A stretch of 64,000 nucleotides of DNA, from assembly GCA_013399875.1 (NCBI GenBank), contig VXAZ01000953.1:675336-739335 (forward strand), read 5' to 3'. How positions within the stretch are numbered: position 1 is the stretch's first letter; each line of letters starts with the position of its first letter. Shown piece after piece: positions 1-12,875 of the stretch. This stretch comes from Gymnorhina tibicen (Eukaryota; Chordata; Aves; Passeriformes; Artamidae). A program made the position numbers and the translations under genes. The notes under the pieces were generated by a model. It saw only the letters and a program-made list of their open reading frames with translations, did not search any database and was not told where the DNA came from.

Positions 1-1239
1 CAGAAAAGGGGATTAAATGGGTTTTGGGTTCAGCATGGTCTGGCACGCAGCAGGCAGACTAGATTGGGAGTATTTTGAGTACTGGTGTCTTGCAAGACTT
101 CAGAAGGCAGTCTGCAAGTGGATTACAGCACTTCTCCAAATTCCCACCCATACAGTCATGCCTCATGCAATATCTAACACATGCAGTCAAATGAAATGGC
201 GACAAATAAAAGCAGCTGGTAGAAATGAAAACCGAAGAATTTCAAAGCTTTGCCTGATTTTTATTTGCCTATAACCGCTGGCTGCTGCGTCGTATCACGC
301 CACGAAAGAATGTGTGGATTTCTTTTTTTCTTCCCTGAAAGGTTAGTTTGTTCTTTGGATTAAAAAAGGATCAGAAACATTACGTTATATAACCTTTTAA
401 AGTTCACCTAACCCTTGTTCTCAGAGACTGTAAATTCCTGAGCACCGTGGCCTTGGCATCAGCCTTGATTCTTTTTTCTAAGAGAAGATCTAGTTCCTAA
501 AGTTTCAAAGAAATGACTGGTAAATGCTTTGCTGCCCTGCTCTTTAAAATGCAGTAGAAGTGTATTTGTGCACAGCCTAATGAAAAGACAAAGCATATAT
601 GCTCAGAGGCATGGAGCTGTAAGCTCTTGCTCTTTTTGCCTTTCACTGAGTCTCCAGGTTGCAGCAGGGTGATGGTATCTAGTGGACACCATAAAGAAGT
701 AGGAAGGAGAGTATTAGGAGGATACTGCAGATAGGCAATGCATAGCCTGGCTGACTGAAAGGAGAGGGACTCATAATGGTTCAAACATCAGTGTCTGCGA
801 GGCTTAACACCAGAGAGCTGAAGATACTGAGGAAGATGACATTAAAGGGTAATATGAAGAATAAGGAACAAATAATGGGAAAGTACAGGTTGGTAAAATA
901 ACGCTGTTTTGAGAGACGTGTCCTCCAAGTTAGACAAGAGCAGCCTCCTTCAGGCTCCCCTAGCTGGGCTAGCCACTGGGACAGAGCAGGGGAAGGTAGG
1001 TCTAAGGAGAGTGACACCTCTGACATTGCTTGGGGTGTCAGGAATATCCTTTGGCCAGCTGGTCCCTCTGGGGAGAGGGAGCTTATCCCAGGGTGCATCC
1101 TTATGATCTAAGGGCTTACACCAGCCCTCCTTTGGCCCCACGAACTCTTGGATGACCCAAGAGCCCCAGGAAGCACCAGCTCATGCCTGGGACCAAGGGC
1201 TTCCCCACAGGCTGAGCCTGGATCAGGACCCCTTCCCCG

Positions 1240-1460
1240 CGCTCCCTTCGGTGCCTGGCTGTCTCCAGGCCCCGGCTGCCAGGCTGGGATGTGGGTTAGC
1301 AGATTTTTTCCACGCTGTTTCTCCGGGATCCCTGACAGAGCCCATCAGAGCTGCCTTTTATCAGCACTGCACGCCTTAGTGAGCCTGTCATGACTCACAC
1401 ACAATGTGCTCTGTGCCGGATTAATCCGGCTGGCTTTCATGCTCAGGATGTGGGCAACGG
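1240..1460. promoter_or_regulatory. Candidate conserved non-coding block with 16-bp palindrome
   Basis: Unlike its surroundings, this block is dense in recognisable regulatory words. There is a TGACTCA AP-1-type heptamer near 1391 and a perfect 16-bp palindrome at 1415-1430 whose core GGATTAATCC carries the TAATCC word on both strands. TAATCC is the site bound by K50 homeodomains (OTX, PITX, GSC class). The enhancer role is inference from motif density only. About 5 kb upstream of the CpG-rich promoter, it could serve that gene or another. Confidence 0.3.
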
Positions 1461-2293
1461 ATGGGAGGGGGGATGTTGGGGGGCACAGGGACAGATGCAG
1501 GGCTAGTGGGGGCCGGGGAGACTGGGGATCCCCAGCCTTTTCACTTCCTGAAGTTTAGGACTTGTTTGAGGGCTGTTGCAGAGGACAGGGTAAGCACAAA
1601 CCTTAAGCAATGAAAAAGAAAGACGGAAAGGCAACAGGTGTGTGGGAAAGTGGTAAGAGAAGAGAGATTATAAGGGAATAATAGGTGAATAAATGGGCTA
1701 CAACAAAGAGAGAATGTGATGTAAAGGGAAATCTATGCGCCTTAAAAGGTAAGCTGCCTTGTTGATAGACATGACAGGTAGCTATTTCCCACAAGTGTAA
1801 TTACCCAGGGACTGTGCTCCAGCTAAAGGGATCTTTTCAGTCTTCAGCATTAACCTGGAACACCTTTAAGATGCCTCCCCATCTTCACTGTTGTTGTCTG
1901 TAAACCCGCAACAACCTACTACAGATTAAGGGAATCATAAAAAGTGTGAAACCCTAAACCCAGTGGAGTCTGTACTGATGGGAATAATATTCCCATCAAC
2001 TACTGTAGCATCAGGTTTCCATGCAGAGTCTCCAGAGAGAAAAAAAATCTCACATGAGAAGAAAAAATCTGCTTTTTCCAACAAACCTCTACAAAGCTAA
2101 AAATGGATAGCAGGGGGAAAGGATCAGTCAAAGCCATCTAAGCCAACACCACTAAAACATCTTGCACTCTGCCATGATGTCCAGCTGAAGGGGTGCACAC
2201 AAACAAAAAGACCCAAACAAACTGATTTTTGAAGAGCTGGTGATGCTGCAATTTTATGTACATACATATAATTTGAATGCATATGCTAAAACA

Positions 2294-2311
2294 TTATATA
2301 TATATATATCT
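2294..2311. repeat. (AT)n microsatellite
   Basis: A short uninterrupted alternation of A and T, about nine units, lies in AT-rich intergenic DNA. It is an ordinary microsatellite with no coding context. Confidence 0.8.
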
Positions 2312-5300
2312 CTCCTCCAATTTGAGATTCACAATGTTCACTTGAAATGATCCATTCTATCTAATGCATTTCACCCGTGAAAAGTCCTATTTTCAGCACC
2401 TACTGCCCAAGTTCCCATCTCCACTTGGAAGGGTGAACTACTTTATAGCATCCTGTCCTGTCTATCCACTGTACATGCATCCGAAAGCTTCCAAATAAAT
2501 TCCCACTCAAGGATGAGAATAAGCTTGCCTGCCACTGAAATATCACTGTCTCTGGGTAAGATACAACACCTATTTAATAGCACAGAGCAACACTGTCACT
2601 GCAAAAGATGACATGCACGGTCTTGTTTTTACATCCTATTCATCAGGGGAGCATTTCTTATCATTATTCTGAGATGGATTTTGGCAGTGAACCCAAAGGC
2701 AGGAGGGCATGTCCTACCTCTTTCTGCACACAGCAGGTTTGTGGCGCTCTTGTATCCAGTCTCAGGAGTTCCCACATCCAGCGCTGGCAGTGAGGTGAGT
2801 GGTCATGATCACAAATGTGGTTATATTGGCTTTCACTGCAAGAGAAGTTTTAAACTGTAGGAGAGTAGTTGCTAAGTTCTGAGGAAGGAAAGCAGGATTC
2901 TAGGGCAGGGTGGGGGGGAAGGCTATTTATTTAGAGCATTTGTCTGATCTCCTTACTCATGCCAAAAGCTTTACCAATTGCCTTTGATAATTTCCCATTA
3001 ACAAAACATTTTCTTAAAGACCCTGTCCTCCACTCAAAATGTTCAGTGACGTTGTACAACACTTGCCAAACACAACAGGATCTCTCTGACTGCTGATCCC
3101 TCAACATTTTAAGACAAGGAAACAAATGGACCTGAACCAAATCTTCTCATAGACTTGGGAGCCCACTGATTCTCCAAATATTTCCTATCAATGACCTGAC
3201 TACAAAGAGAATGGTAGTTCTTTACAACATCCCCTGTAGGTATGTGGCACAGAACATAGACACAGCTGTACCCATATATAACACATTTTACACCAATATA
3301 TAACATCTTTTATACCAATATACGTACCAGTGCAAAAAAAGAGAATGATACCTTTGTGGGGCTGTGTTTCTTTTGTACTGTTTTTACCATGTCTGAAACA
3401 GGAACAGTACTAACAAAATTATCTTGCTGCCAACCCCTCTCTCAGAGGGAAAAGCTAGCACTGGCTCATTGCGATTTTTTTATTTCAAAATACATACGTT
3501 ATCCCTTGTGTGTGCTTGTGCTCGTGCATGAGGGGTAATGTATATACTCTGAAATAAAAGAAACGCCAGTGAACGTATGATATTTGTCTGACATCAGGAT
3601 GAGCTTGTCACAACCAAGTCTATGTCCCTGACTTGGACCCTAGTGGTAAAACTAAACTGACATCGAGCTGGTTTAGTTTACGCCAGCAGAGATTTCCTAA
3701 TATAGCCAGGCCCTATCTCTTGTCCTTTCATCCCACCCCCCTCTTTAATTTGGCTGAGTTCTGATGACTGAATCACTTCCCCCTTTGTTTCTCTGATTTC
3801 TTTCCTAATCTTGTGCTCCTGAAAGATGCTTAGTTCCTGAATCCCTATACAAATACACTTTCCTTTCTAAGCTTCTCACCAGCCAAACAAGGTTTTATTT
3901 GTTTATTTAATTTGACATGCTGAAAGAGAAATGATCCCATTTCCTATGGATTATTGAAGTAACAAATAGCTTTACAAGAGGGTAAACAAGTAAAACTCAT
4001 GCTGAAACTCCTTTGAACTGGGGGCTTCCCGTTCACATCCCTTCATAATGTGAGTCTTTCCCCCTCTACACCGTACACAAGATGACTTTTTGGTCACTTT
4101 GGGCCATGGCCACTCTTGGAACTGAGCTACTCATCACTTCCTCATCCATCCTTCCACAAATTTACCTTGAATTTTCAACAACGTGGCCAGACAGCTTTGA
4201 ACTCACTCTATGATGGAGCATTTTATCCACCTTGTCTTTGCCTCCACAGCCTAATTCCCCCCATCAATTTTTCATTTTTGCAAAAATGCAGAGCTGGAAG
4301 AACATGGTGGTGAGCCTGGTAGCCTCCATGGAGACAATTTTTGTTGGGAGTTTTGCCTAACTCAGGCAGCAGACATGGTACACCGAAAGCAGCACTCTGC
4401 AACACAGCTCCTGCAATGTACATTTCTGGAGAATAACAGACAGAACAACAAAACTCAGGCATGAATCTGGGCTAAAATTCATAAGGACTCAGAGCCAGAG
4501 CTGCTGATGAGCTCCTCCCAGGACGGCAGACCCCAGCAGTGCACAGCTCACATTTTTTCAGGGCACTTAGGTTTGGTGGCTGGGGCCTGGCTGGCTTCCC
4601 CCCCCACCCCCACCATCCCTTTCTGTTTATTACTCCTGCCGTAATTGGGAGGCATGTGTGGATGAATTAAACATAGCAGGACAGATGAGAAAACTCTCCC
4701 TCTTAGCTGGCTGAATGAGCAAATTTAACTGAGCATGTTACCCACTGAGCATCGTGCCGACATGCCAGGGTCCGGTTTCCTTTGAGCTCGCCCTTTCATG
4801 CAGAGTCCCTCTGTGCCCCCTGCCTTGCTCCTCACAATATCAAACAGCTGGAGTTTCAGCGGCCCCAAGGAGAAGCCTTTGCATCCGACAGCAGCAGCAG
4901 TGGGAATTTTGTCTGGGATCAGAGAGGGACAGGGCCAATATGGGCAAATTGGTAGCCAAGGATCAGGGGGGCTCTGGCATCTCCAGAAGGAGATGGGACA
5001 CCCCCACCCCCCCAGCCATAGGCTGTGCTTGGTCAATGCCCAGAGTAAAAGTTTCCTTATGCCTGAGGAACTGGGGTTAATGAAGGGGTTTTGGCTATCA
5101 CACTACTTCGAGCTTCAGACAGGCCAGTGGCATCCAGAAGTCAGTTCTGGTGGGGAGTTTGAAACAAATGCGTGCCAGCCTAGAGCAGGCATCCCCAGTA
5201 CAACAAGAGAGCTTCCTGAAAGCAGGACTGCCACTGGCTTGTCCAGGGATGCCAAGGGGACATGGCTGCACAAACCAGCACCCTGCTTTGTCCCAAGGCA

Positions 5301-6965
5301 TTTCTTCTGGGAGGCAGGTGGGAAGAACAGCATAGGAAGGGCACTGCTGCGTCCCATCTATTCCCTCAGCCCCGGGAATAAACAGGCAATGTAATCCTGC
5401 AGGGCTGTAATCTTTTTTTCATACTGTTTAACAAGCCCTGGGGCACTTCTTTGCACAAGGTAGCTCTAATTCTGCTCCATTGCCTTTTTCTTCCCACCTC
5501 TGTAAGCCTAAAACTAGTCGGGGCTAATTCAATTCCTGCTTTAATTTAGGAGAGTTTACGACTGCTTTAAATTAGGAAACCAGTGTTTTTCAGACAAGGC
5601 AGGTGCTAGAGGTCTTAGCACTTGTAAAAATTAGGCCACTTAGTGAGGTGTCTACATATGGATTTAGCACCTGAGGAGTGTGTTACTGAGCAAAATAAGG
5701 AAAAACTTGGAATCTCGGAAACTATTCTCTAAAAGATAATTAGACAGCAAAGTTACCATTTCAGAGGAAGGAAGTTTGTGTTTAACCTGATAAGTCTTTG
5801 TATTCAACCTGATAAGCTTACCCATTGAAATGAAAGTTGAAGAAGCCATCAACACACATTCCCTTGGAACTCAAAAAATCCTACAGAAAAATCAGTTTTA
5901 ATCTTTTCAGTACCCACGTAATAAAGCAAGGCGGTAAGAACCCCAAATCCAAATAGAAAAAACACCAAATCCTTTGCATCATCCTCATGTGTGAGAAATG
6001 AGTAAGCCAGGAGACCAGAACTCTCCTACAGTGCCACTAAGCTGGAATAACTCTGAAACCCAATGATGACATGATGAAAAACTTCAACTCTTTCACCTTC
6101 TTATTTGAAGACTGAAGGACTTCACGTTTAGAAACTACAGATCACGTTTGTTATCTGTGCTCTTCTGTACATGGCAAAAATGTGAGAAACCTATCCTGAC
6201 CTTTCAGTGACAGATTTGTTTCAAGATGGTCTTTACTGAAGGGCCTTGAAAGACTGAGTATTTCCCTGCACCTCTGGGTAAATTTAACTTTTGGGGCATG
6301 ATTGGTGCAGGGAGACACAGTGAGGAGAAGCTGGTTGGGTTTAATCTCAGGGAGCGGTGTCATTGCTTCTCCTGGAAATTTGTGCCCGAGACACTTTCCG
6401 TGACAGCAAGCACCTGCCAGGAAGGGATGGTTGGATGAAGAGACCTTTTCATCCTCCCGGTATTTATTACAACTGACGACCGCCGAGGACGGGGCGGGAT
6501 GGCCGCCCAGGAGGGCTGCCCGGGGGGCTCCGTGAGGCGCTGCTGCCACTCCAGTGTGAGGTGCCAGCCCCGGACCCCCGCGCCCCGGGGCGCCCCTGAC
6601 CCGCGCCCCTCAGCCCCACCCCGGGCCGGCAGGGCCNTCGTCCCAACTTTCCCGCTTCCGCCGGCTGGGGAGCGTGGGGCGGCGGGCAGCGGCCCTGGGG
6701 GCCCGCGGCTCCCGGCTCGCCGTACCGGGGGGACGGGGACGGTGCGAGCGCGCGACGGGGCTCGACCGCTGCTCGGCTTTGGGGAAGGGGTTTTACTTTG
6801 AGTTTTCTCCCTCCTCTGGCTCCTCCTCTTCTTCCCTCCTCTTTAGGGGGAGGGGAAGGAGGGAGGCTCTTGGGTTAGGAGTAGCCAGAGCAGGGAATTG
6901 TTTGGGAGTTCAGTCATCCAAAAGCCGTCTCCCGTATGGAGGGTCTGGCTTCCCGCATCCCGGCG

Positions 6966-7017
6966 CCTCTTCCCTCCTCCTCCTCCTCCTTCTCCTCCTC
7001 CTCCTCCTCCTCCTCCC
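6966..7017. repeat. (CTC)n polypyrimidine tract in promoter
   Basis: Fifty-two consecutive pyrimidines, mostly CTC units, form a GAG-repeat on the opposite strand. Tracts of this kind can adopt triplex DNA and bind GAGA-type or CT-binding factors. That function is general knowledge, not shown here. It lies inside the CpG-rich region. Confidence 0.85.
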
Positions 7018-7130
7018 GCCGCGCCTGAGCTCAGCGCGGCCCCCCATCCCCAGCGCCAACCCGCAGAAAAAGCACAACCACCACCCCCAAACCAAGGGCC
7101 CCCCCCACTTTCCCCTTCCCCTAAAATAGG

Positions 7131-7224
7131 CTTTTCCCCCCTCTTTTTCTCTTCTTTTTCTCTCTCTCTCTCTCTCTCTGTGTTTGTGTGTGTGTGTGTG
7201 TGCGTGCGTGTGTGCGTGTGTGTA
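7131..7224. repeat. Compound (TC)n-(TG)n microsatellite in promoter or 5'UTR
   Basis: A 49-base pure pyrimidine run (7131-7179) passes directly into a TG/CG alternation (7180-7224). It lies just upstream of the probable first-exon donor and so may be transcribed. Length is expected to vary between individuals. (TG)n can form Z-DNA. Confidence 0.85.
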
Positions 7225-7343
7225 GTGAATTCCCCGCAGATCCGGCCTGGAAGTTCCCAGCTCCTGGAGTTAAGCCTCTTTGTTGCTTCCCTTCGTTTGG
7301 GGCATCTTTGTGTTTCCCCCCGCCTGCTCCACTGGAGACCGCG
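7225..7343 (+). other. BOC: Probable non-coding exon 1 of BOC (5' end uncertain)
   Basis: A strong consensus donor, GCG|GTGAGTG, lies at 7343/7344 within the CpG-rich region on the + strand. The sequence before it has no in-frame start leading to a conserved peptide, so I treat it as 5'UTR. The stated start is only the end of the TG repeat. The true exon may begin further upstream or the donor may be unused. Splicing of this exon to 38453 is inferred from promoter type, orientation and distance. Confidence 0.4.
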
Positions 7344-10149
7344 GTGAGTGCAAGAGAAGGGGGCCCGGGCCTGGTGGCCCTGGCGAGGGGCTGGGAGGAC
7401 GCACGGTGGTGGCGGGCGATGGGGCGCAGGGCTTTCGCCCCATCCATCTTCAGGCAGCGGCAGAGTTCGGGAAGTTGGTGTGGGGGCGTGAGGAAGGGGG
7501 TCTGCCTAGGGATGTAGGAGACATGACAAGGGAGTAGTGGAGACCCGCTGGTCCCCACCGGGACGGGGCTTGTTTTCGCTTAGGCAGGTGAGATGTGGGG
7601 GGCTCGTGTTTCCCTCCAGCTCTTCCTCCTCGGCGGGCCGGACAGAACTAATGGAGGGCCCAGGGCACGCACACGCTCCGCGGTGCTCCAGGGCTCGCCT
7701 GGAACTTCTCCGGCAGCCTGGTCCACGACCTTGCCCCGTCCTCACTGCCGGCTGGGCGAGGAGGGACGGTGAGCAGTGGAGAGAGGGAGAAGCTGTGCAA
7801 AATGAGCCGCAGATCCATCCTCCATTGCTCCAACTCTTGTCAAAAGCTGCTGGGAGTTTACAGGCAAGAGCTGTCTCCGGCAGATGCGAAGGCATTTCGG
7901 TTTGTGGTCTGTGAAGGGGCTGCTGCTGCAGAGAAAAGCGGTGGTGGGTAGTCTGTTAGTAGACTTTTTGTCCTGCTCTGTGACCGTAGAGTTTTTAACC
8001 CTGGTGCAAAGATGAGGAGCGATTTGGGTCAGGGGAAGTAATTTTCTGCCCGGCAGTGGGATGTTGTAGGGTTTGTGCACGCGTGCCTCCCTGCTTGGAC
8101 TGCAACTTTGGCAGGTCGTCTGGATGGTGACTGTAAATAGAAAATGTGCTGGGGAGAAGGTGGGATGCTGAATTTGTAGCCATGTCCAAACCAGACTTTT
8201 TGAAGTGCTCTGAAGATACTAATACTTACTTTGAAAAACAATAATAGACTTTAACCGATACCCCTGTCTGGCAAAAGGTACTTCATACAAATCTATCTTT
8301 GGGCATTTCCCCAACTAATGCTGGTACCCAGGTGTTATTTCACTGGCATTGTGTGAAAGGCAGTGCACGTCTATTAAAGTTGGTCTTTTTTGTCCTTGTT
8401 TGTTTTAAAGAAACTCTCTTGACCTATCTGCAGCATTATGTGAGTGGGATAACAGGAATCCATATACACACTCAGCACCCGCATGTAATTCCCAGCATGT
8501 CTTAAATGTTTTTCTTGGTGCCCAATTCTCTTAATTTCTACACTGCTACCGTAGTGTCTTTTTGATATGTTCATTTGCAATCTGCCATTAAAGTTTCTTT
8601 TCCCATGGGCTAAAAAACTACCATGGAAAATATTAGAAGAATGTGGGCGTTTTGTAAGTAGAATTTTATCTTAGTTTTCTTTTGAAACTAACAGACTCAG
8701 TGTGCCTACAATCAAGAGGAGGGTTCCTCCATATTTATGCCCATGTACTTACATGGCAGACACTTTGATTTAATGGGTTGAATATTGAGGTTCATGGCTC
8801 AGGGAAGGATTTGAGCAGAAACACATCCTGGGTTTGCAGTGAGGATTTGTTCTGTTTATTTAAGTGACCTAAAGAAATGAAGGTGAAATAACTTCCCATG
8901 CTGCTAGGAGTCATGTGGGGATCTTCTGAAGTAAATAGGACAATTAGGAAGAGCTGTGAGCTGCCTGCTGGGTGCATGATATTCTCACAAGAAATAAATT
9001 TGTTCCATGTCCTTTTCTTAATTCAGATACAATTACAGGGACTCATGCTGCATATACCAAGCAGAAGAGGTCCCAATAGGTGTTTGCTGTGAGGGTTGAA
9101 GTCAGATACAGTGCAGTCCTCCCTGCTTCCTGCTGGGGAATGCGAGGCAGGTTCATCTGAAGGGTGAACAGAGGTCCTGTGCAGATGGGAAAGGCAAGTT
9201 CAGTTTTCTCCCGCTCATACACACACACCCACAGGACCTTCATTTGAGAGGTATGGCAGTACAAGCAGCTGAACCCACACATTTCTTCTCCGTTCAGCAC
9301 GATGAAGAAGTATTAGAGCTGCATGATTGTGCATGTGTGTGCTCCACACTAGCACGTAAGGTGTATGAGTTCTGTGTATCCCTGCAGTCTGGAGAAAGCA
9401 GCTTTTCTGTACTTTGTGCTGACATGATACAGAAGCACAGAGCGAGAGGTTCTTTGAGCCTGCAAAGTGAAACCCAGTGCCTGGTGTTTGCAGAGGTCTT
9501 TCCAGCCCACAGGGTGTGAGACTCCTGGCTTGGAGTTTTGCTCCCTTGAAGGACAGGTGAATCATTGCTCAGTCCACTTCACTCTATGAGATCCTGCTAT
9601 GTCCTCAAAACTAACAGCAGACAGATCCCTCCAAATCTTCAGTGCCAAACTGGCAGCCCTGCAATGCCTTCAGGATGCTGGTACAGCTCCTCCTGTCTGA
9701 CTAGGGCCAGCAGAATTGCCTCTTTGGGAGCCAGCTGCAGCCTCCTGCCGAGCAAGAAGCATCACGGGAGGGGCTATGAAGCAAGCAGCCTGCTTTGTCC
9801 CTGTACTCCGCAGTGCTGCAGAGGAGAAACTTCCTTTCCAGAGTTAAGAAAAGTTACTCATTTAGGGCAGACCTGAATTTTTATAGTTTCTTGTCATTGT
9901 TAGTGAAACACTTGACTGTAACATGACCAGATCTACCTGCCAGTATTTCCTGGTCTCTTCCTGAGCCCCATGCCCTTGGGAGCACAGAAACCTTGCAATC
10001 TGATAACAAGCACAGGAAAAAAGACAACTATTGCTTCTTCTACCTGGGCTGTGGGAGGGAGGCTGCCACATGGGTGACAGGACAGGAAAGGCACTTCAGT
10101 TGGAAGCATTGTCTTCAGATGTGGAGGTGTTTGGGCTGGGTCTTCAGTC

Positions 10150-10245
10150 CATGCACATGCCCTGTGTGAGCTCGAATTTTCTCCACAGCCCTGTGCCTTA
10201 CTGTTCCCATGCAGAAAATGGAACTGGACCCTGTGCTGATGGGTT
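10150..10245 (+). mobile_element. Possible MIR-type SINE fragment
   Basis: The segment around 10191-10230 resembles the MIR core part that reads roughly 'tgtgcctcagtttcc...tgtaaaatgg', here 'tgtgccttactgttcccat' followed by 'gcagaaaatgg'. The match is short and heavily diverged, so chance similarity is not excluded. Confidence 0.3.
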
Positions 10246-12724
10246 GAGCACTGGGACGGGGGGCAGATATTACTGTCTGTGTTGACTCTTAGCAGCTGAC
10301 CTGTTCCCACCCTCATGTCTCTCAGAGCAGAACTCAGGTGCACTGGGGAGGACCCTCTCTGTTGTGCTGAGCCTCCTGAGGACTGCCACAGGGCTGGAGA
10401 GGCACCTCTGTGCCTCCAAAATCACTCTCTTCCCAGGCAAAGACAGGCTGTCTCCCAGCACCCCAGCTTGTGTGCCTCATGTAGAGGGGAGCAATGACAG
10501 GGAAGGGTGTGTTGGGAACCACGCTGGTTGTTTTAGCCCAGGTTGGTCTGCAGGTGGGTTTTCAGAGACTTGGGCTCAGCTGGGCTCAGTTTAGTCACTC
10601 AGCCTGCAAGATGCTACAACAGCAGTAGGCCAAGGTAACTCCAGGTTAACAAAAGTTCCTTTGGCAGTAAATAATAGTGGGTTGTTCATTTTAATACCTG
10701 ATGGCGAGTGCCTCAGAGACATGAGGCACAATTCCCTTGGACTTCTTTAATGTGCAAAGGTGACTTTGATATATTACTGCTGGCATGTTACAGACCAAGG
10801 CTTGCAAATCTCTTGGTTTAAACCGTTAACCTCCCGGGCTAAAAATTTGCAGTGTGAATTCTGCAGTTAGGATGGGATATCCCACAAGGAAAAAGTTCTC
10901 TGGCAAAATCTTTGGAGACTTCCTGTTTCTGGTTAGACTGAAAACATCCTGAGGGAAAAAACCTGCTGCTGTGTATTTTGGTGCTCCTGTGGTCAGTCTC
11001 AGTTTAAGAGGTTGTTATGTATTCCAGTTCCTAGGCCACAAGAACAATTTAAGGTGAATAATGACTAAATGAATTGCAGGTCCTTAGGTAGAATGGGGGT
11101 GAATATCATCTTTCAGGTTTCTAAATGTACTTTGGGTAATTGTTCAACAAAAGGTGTTGCAAACATCTTTTTCTATTTCCTGATACTGGGTTTAGTTCCT
11201 CTTGTCTCTGAATCATACGACATCCTATCTGCTGCTCCATTGGCCGAACATAGTGCTTGAGGCCGGTTTTCTGGAGGGAATGCTTGCAGAATGGGAAGCT
11301 TTCAAAATTTGCTTTGTATGCATATTTGTGCATAAGTCTTCTAAAATCTCTCCACAGGAGCGTGTGCTCCAGCAACACAGCTGTCTGAGTGTCCATGGGA
11401 AGCTAAGACAAAAGGAGTATGGATGCAGTAGAAGCAAGTTGGCTGAAAAGCTCAGAAAGATATTTATTGCAGGGAGAAGAAACCACTTGATGCTTACACA
11501 GTCCCAGAGCTGCTGCGGGCGGTGCAGAGCTTTCTGCTTAAACAGGGAGCAACAGATCCCTACCCTGAGGATGTTACGTGCTCCTTTTATTAAAATGGCC
11601 TCTCTTCCCTGCAGAAGGACAAATGGGACAGGAGGCTCAGCTCTGCCTGAGGGGGTTGGTAGCAGAGCACCTGGACTGGGTGCCTGTGAGGGGCTCTGAG
11701 GGCTGCCATTGTGTGTTGTAGGAGCTCTTGAGTAAGAGGCCGTGCCAATTTATTTTGGCTCTAGTGGCATCGATGGAGAGAAATGTGCGTCAGGGAGCGT
11801 GTGGGACGTGCTTGAGCTTCTTTGCCCTCCTTGTGGGCAGTGTGCCAGCACAGAGGTGAGAGCCAAACTTTATCCTTGCTTTCTGCTCAGCTGCTCTTGA
11901 GAGGCTGCTGCCCTGTGTCCAGTCATCTTCCCTGAGCAGCCATTAGATGTGAGGATGGCGACCGCACCTTGTGCCTGTGTGGAGTGTTGGAGGTTTGCTG
12001 GGCAAAGTCCAAACCACACCACAGCGTGTTGCCCCTATGGAAACCCACCGTTGTCAGGTTCGCAGAGGTTTTGGGCTGTGGTGTCTCTGTATATGTGTGT
12101 GAAAGCCAGATGGTGTTTTGGAAAGCGGTCATTTTTCATTAACTTCTGTGCCTGGCATAGGCAGTAAATCTTTCACCCCGAGGCCTGCAGCAGCAGTGCC
12201 ATTTTGGCTCTCTCAGGTCCACTCTGGCAAAGAGATTAGCCAGCAGGTTGTACTTTTATGCACAGCCATAGACCCAGGGCTCTGCCAAATGCAAGGATGT
12301 GTTCACTGGTTGTAATGTCAGCGAGTGAACAAGCTTGTATATCTGAAGACTGTGCATCAGGCCCTTGTGCTGTTCTTTAAATCATGAGTGCAAGGGGAAA
12401 GGGTATAAAGATCCCTGTCAGAACTGTGTTGTCAGCTTTCAAATACCAGAGTGAGGTTACTTTTTATTTTTCATTTAGTTGACAAAAGGACAGGTTAGAC
12501 AGAGCCCTGTGAATTAATGTGTTGAGTTTAGTGTGGTTTAGAAAGCCTGTGGTGATACAAACATAGTGAGGTAGCCTTTGAGAGATACACCTCAAATATG
12601 GATACGTTGGCCTGGAATACATCATTTATTTGCAAAATTCATCTTCTTCTGATAATGTCACTGTAATTTATCCTGGTACTTTTAGGGGGAGCAGACACCT
12701 TGCTTAGTGATGCCAGCGTTTAGG

Positions 12725-12875
12725 GTGCAAGCCTGGGATGTGAGGGCAGCTGCATTTGATTCTCCTCTACACCACAGATTTCCCCCCAAGCTGGGGCAAG
12801 CTGCTCTTTGCCTCAGCTCTCCACCTGCAAAACTAAGTGGCACTTCCCTGCCTCCTTGTGGTGTTGAGGATAGGT
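12725..12875 (+). mobile_element. Ancient MIR-type SINE relic, sense orientation
   Basis: The stretch follows the MIR consensus order as I know it: a 'gcctggg...' head, then 'ggggcaagctgctctttgcc' in place of 'gggcaagttacttaacctct', 'tcagctctccacctgcaaaa' in place of 'cagtttcctcatctgtaaaa', and the tail word 'tgttgaggat'. Collinear similarity over about 140 bases makes chance unlikely. It is decayed and non-coding. It is a shared amniote relic, not evidence of recent insertion. Confidence 0.6.

Larger units (their letters stand above)
1..6480. other. Upstream intergenic stretch, no gene recognised
   Basis: I found no credible coding exon here on either strand. The open frames are short, of biased composition, and lack recognisable domains. 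The stretch holds a short (AT)n run near 2294-2311, a polypurine/pyrimidine run near 4600 and a motif-dense block around 1240-1460 described separately. In mammals as I recall it the neighbour upstream of BOC is NEPRO in the opposite orientation, but I see no piece of it here. Parts could be distal promoter of the + strand gene. Confidence 0.6.
6480..7450 (+). promoter_or_regulatory. BOC: CpG-rich promoter region, probable main BOC promoter
   Basis: CpG density rises sharply at about 6480 and stays high to about 7450, with GC-box words such as GGGGCGGGA at 6491-6499 and no obvious TATA box. This is the usual form of a vertebrate developmental-gene promoter. It lies about 31 kb before the first coding exon. 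I recall that human BOC also has untranslated first exon(s) and a long first intron, which supports assigning it to BOC. Two long pyrimidine tracts and a TG repeat are embedded. One ambiguous base lies at 6637. The transcription start cannot be placed by eye. Confidence 0.6.

Noticed and set aside
4798..5394. 198-codon open frame on the + strand
   Set aside because: No domain, no conserved-looking motif, biased Gly/Pro/Ser composition and no splice context; competing frames of similar quality overlap it.
6151..6549. Possible divergent minus-strand gene start at the CpG island
   Set aside because: The frame begins MAAAPHGAP but runs into sequence without domain or convincing donor; a bidirectional promoter cannot be supported.
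11202..11699. 165-codon open frame on the + strand
   Set aside because: No recognisable family and ordinary intron composition; consistent with chance.
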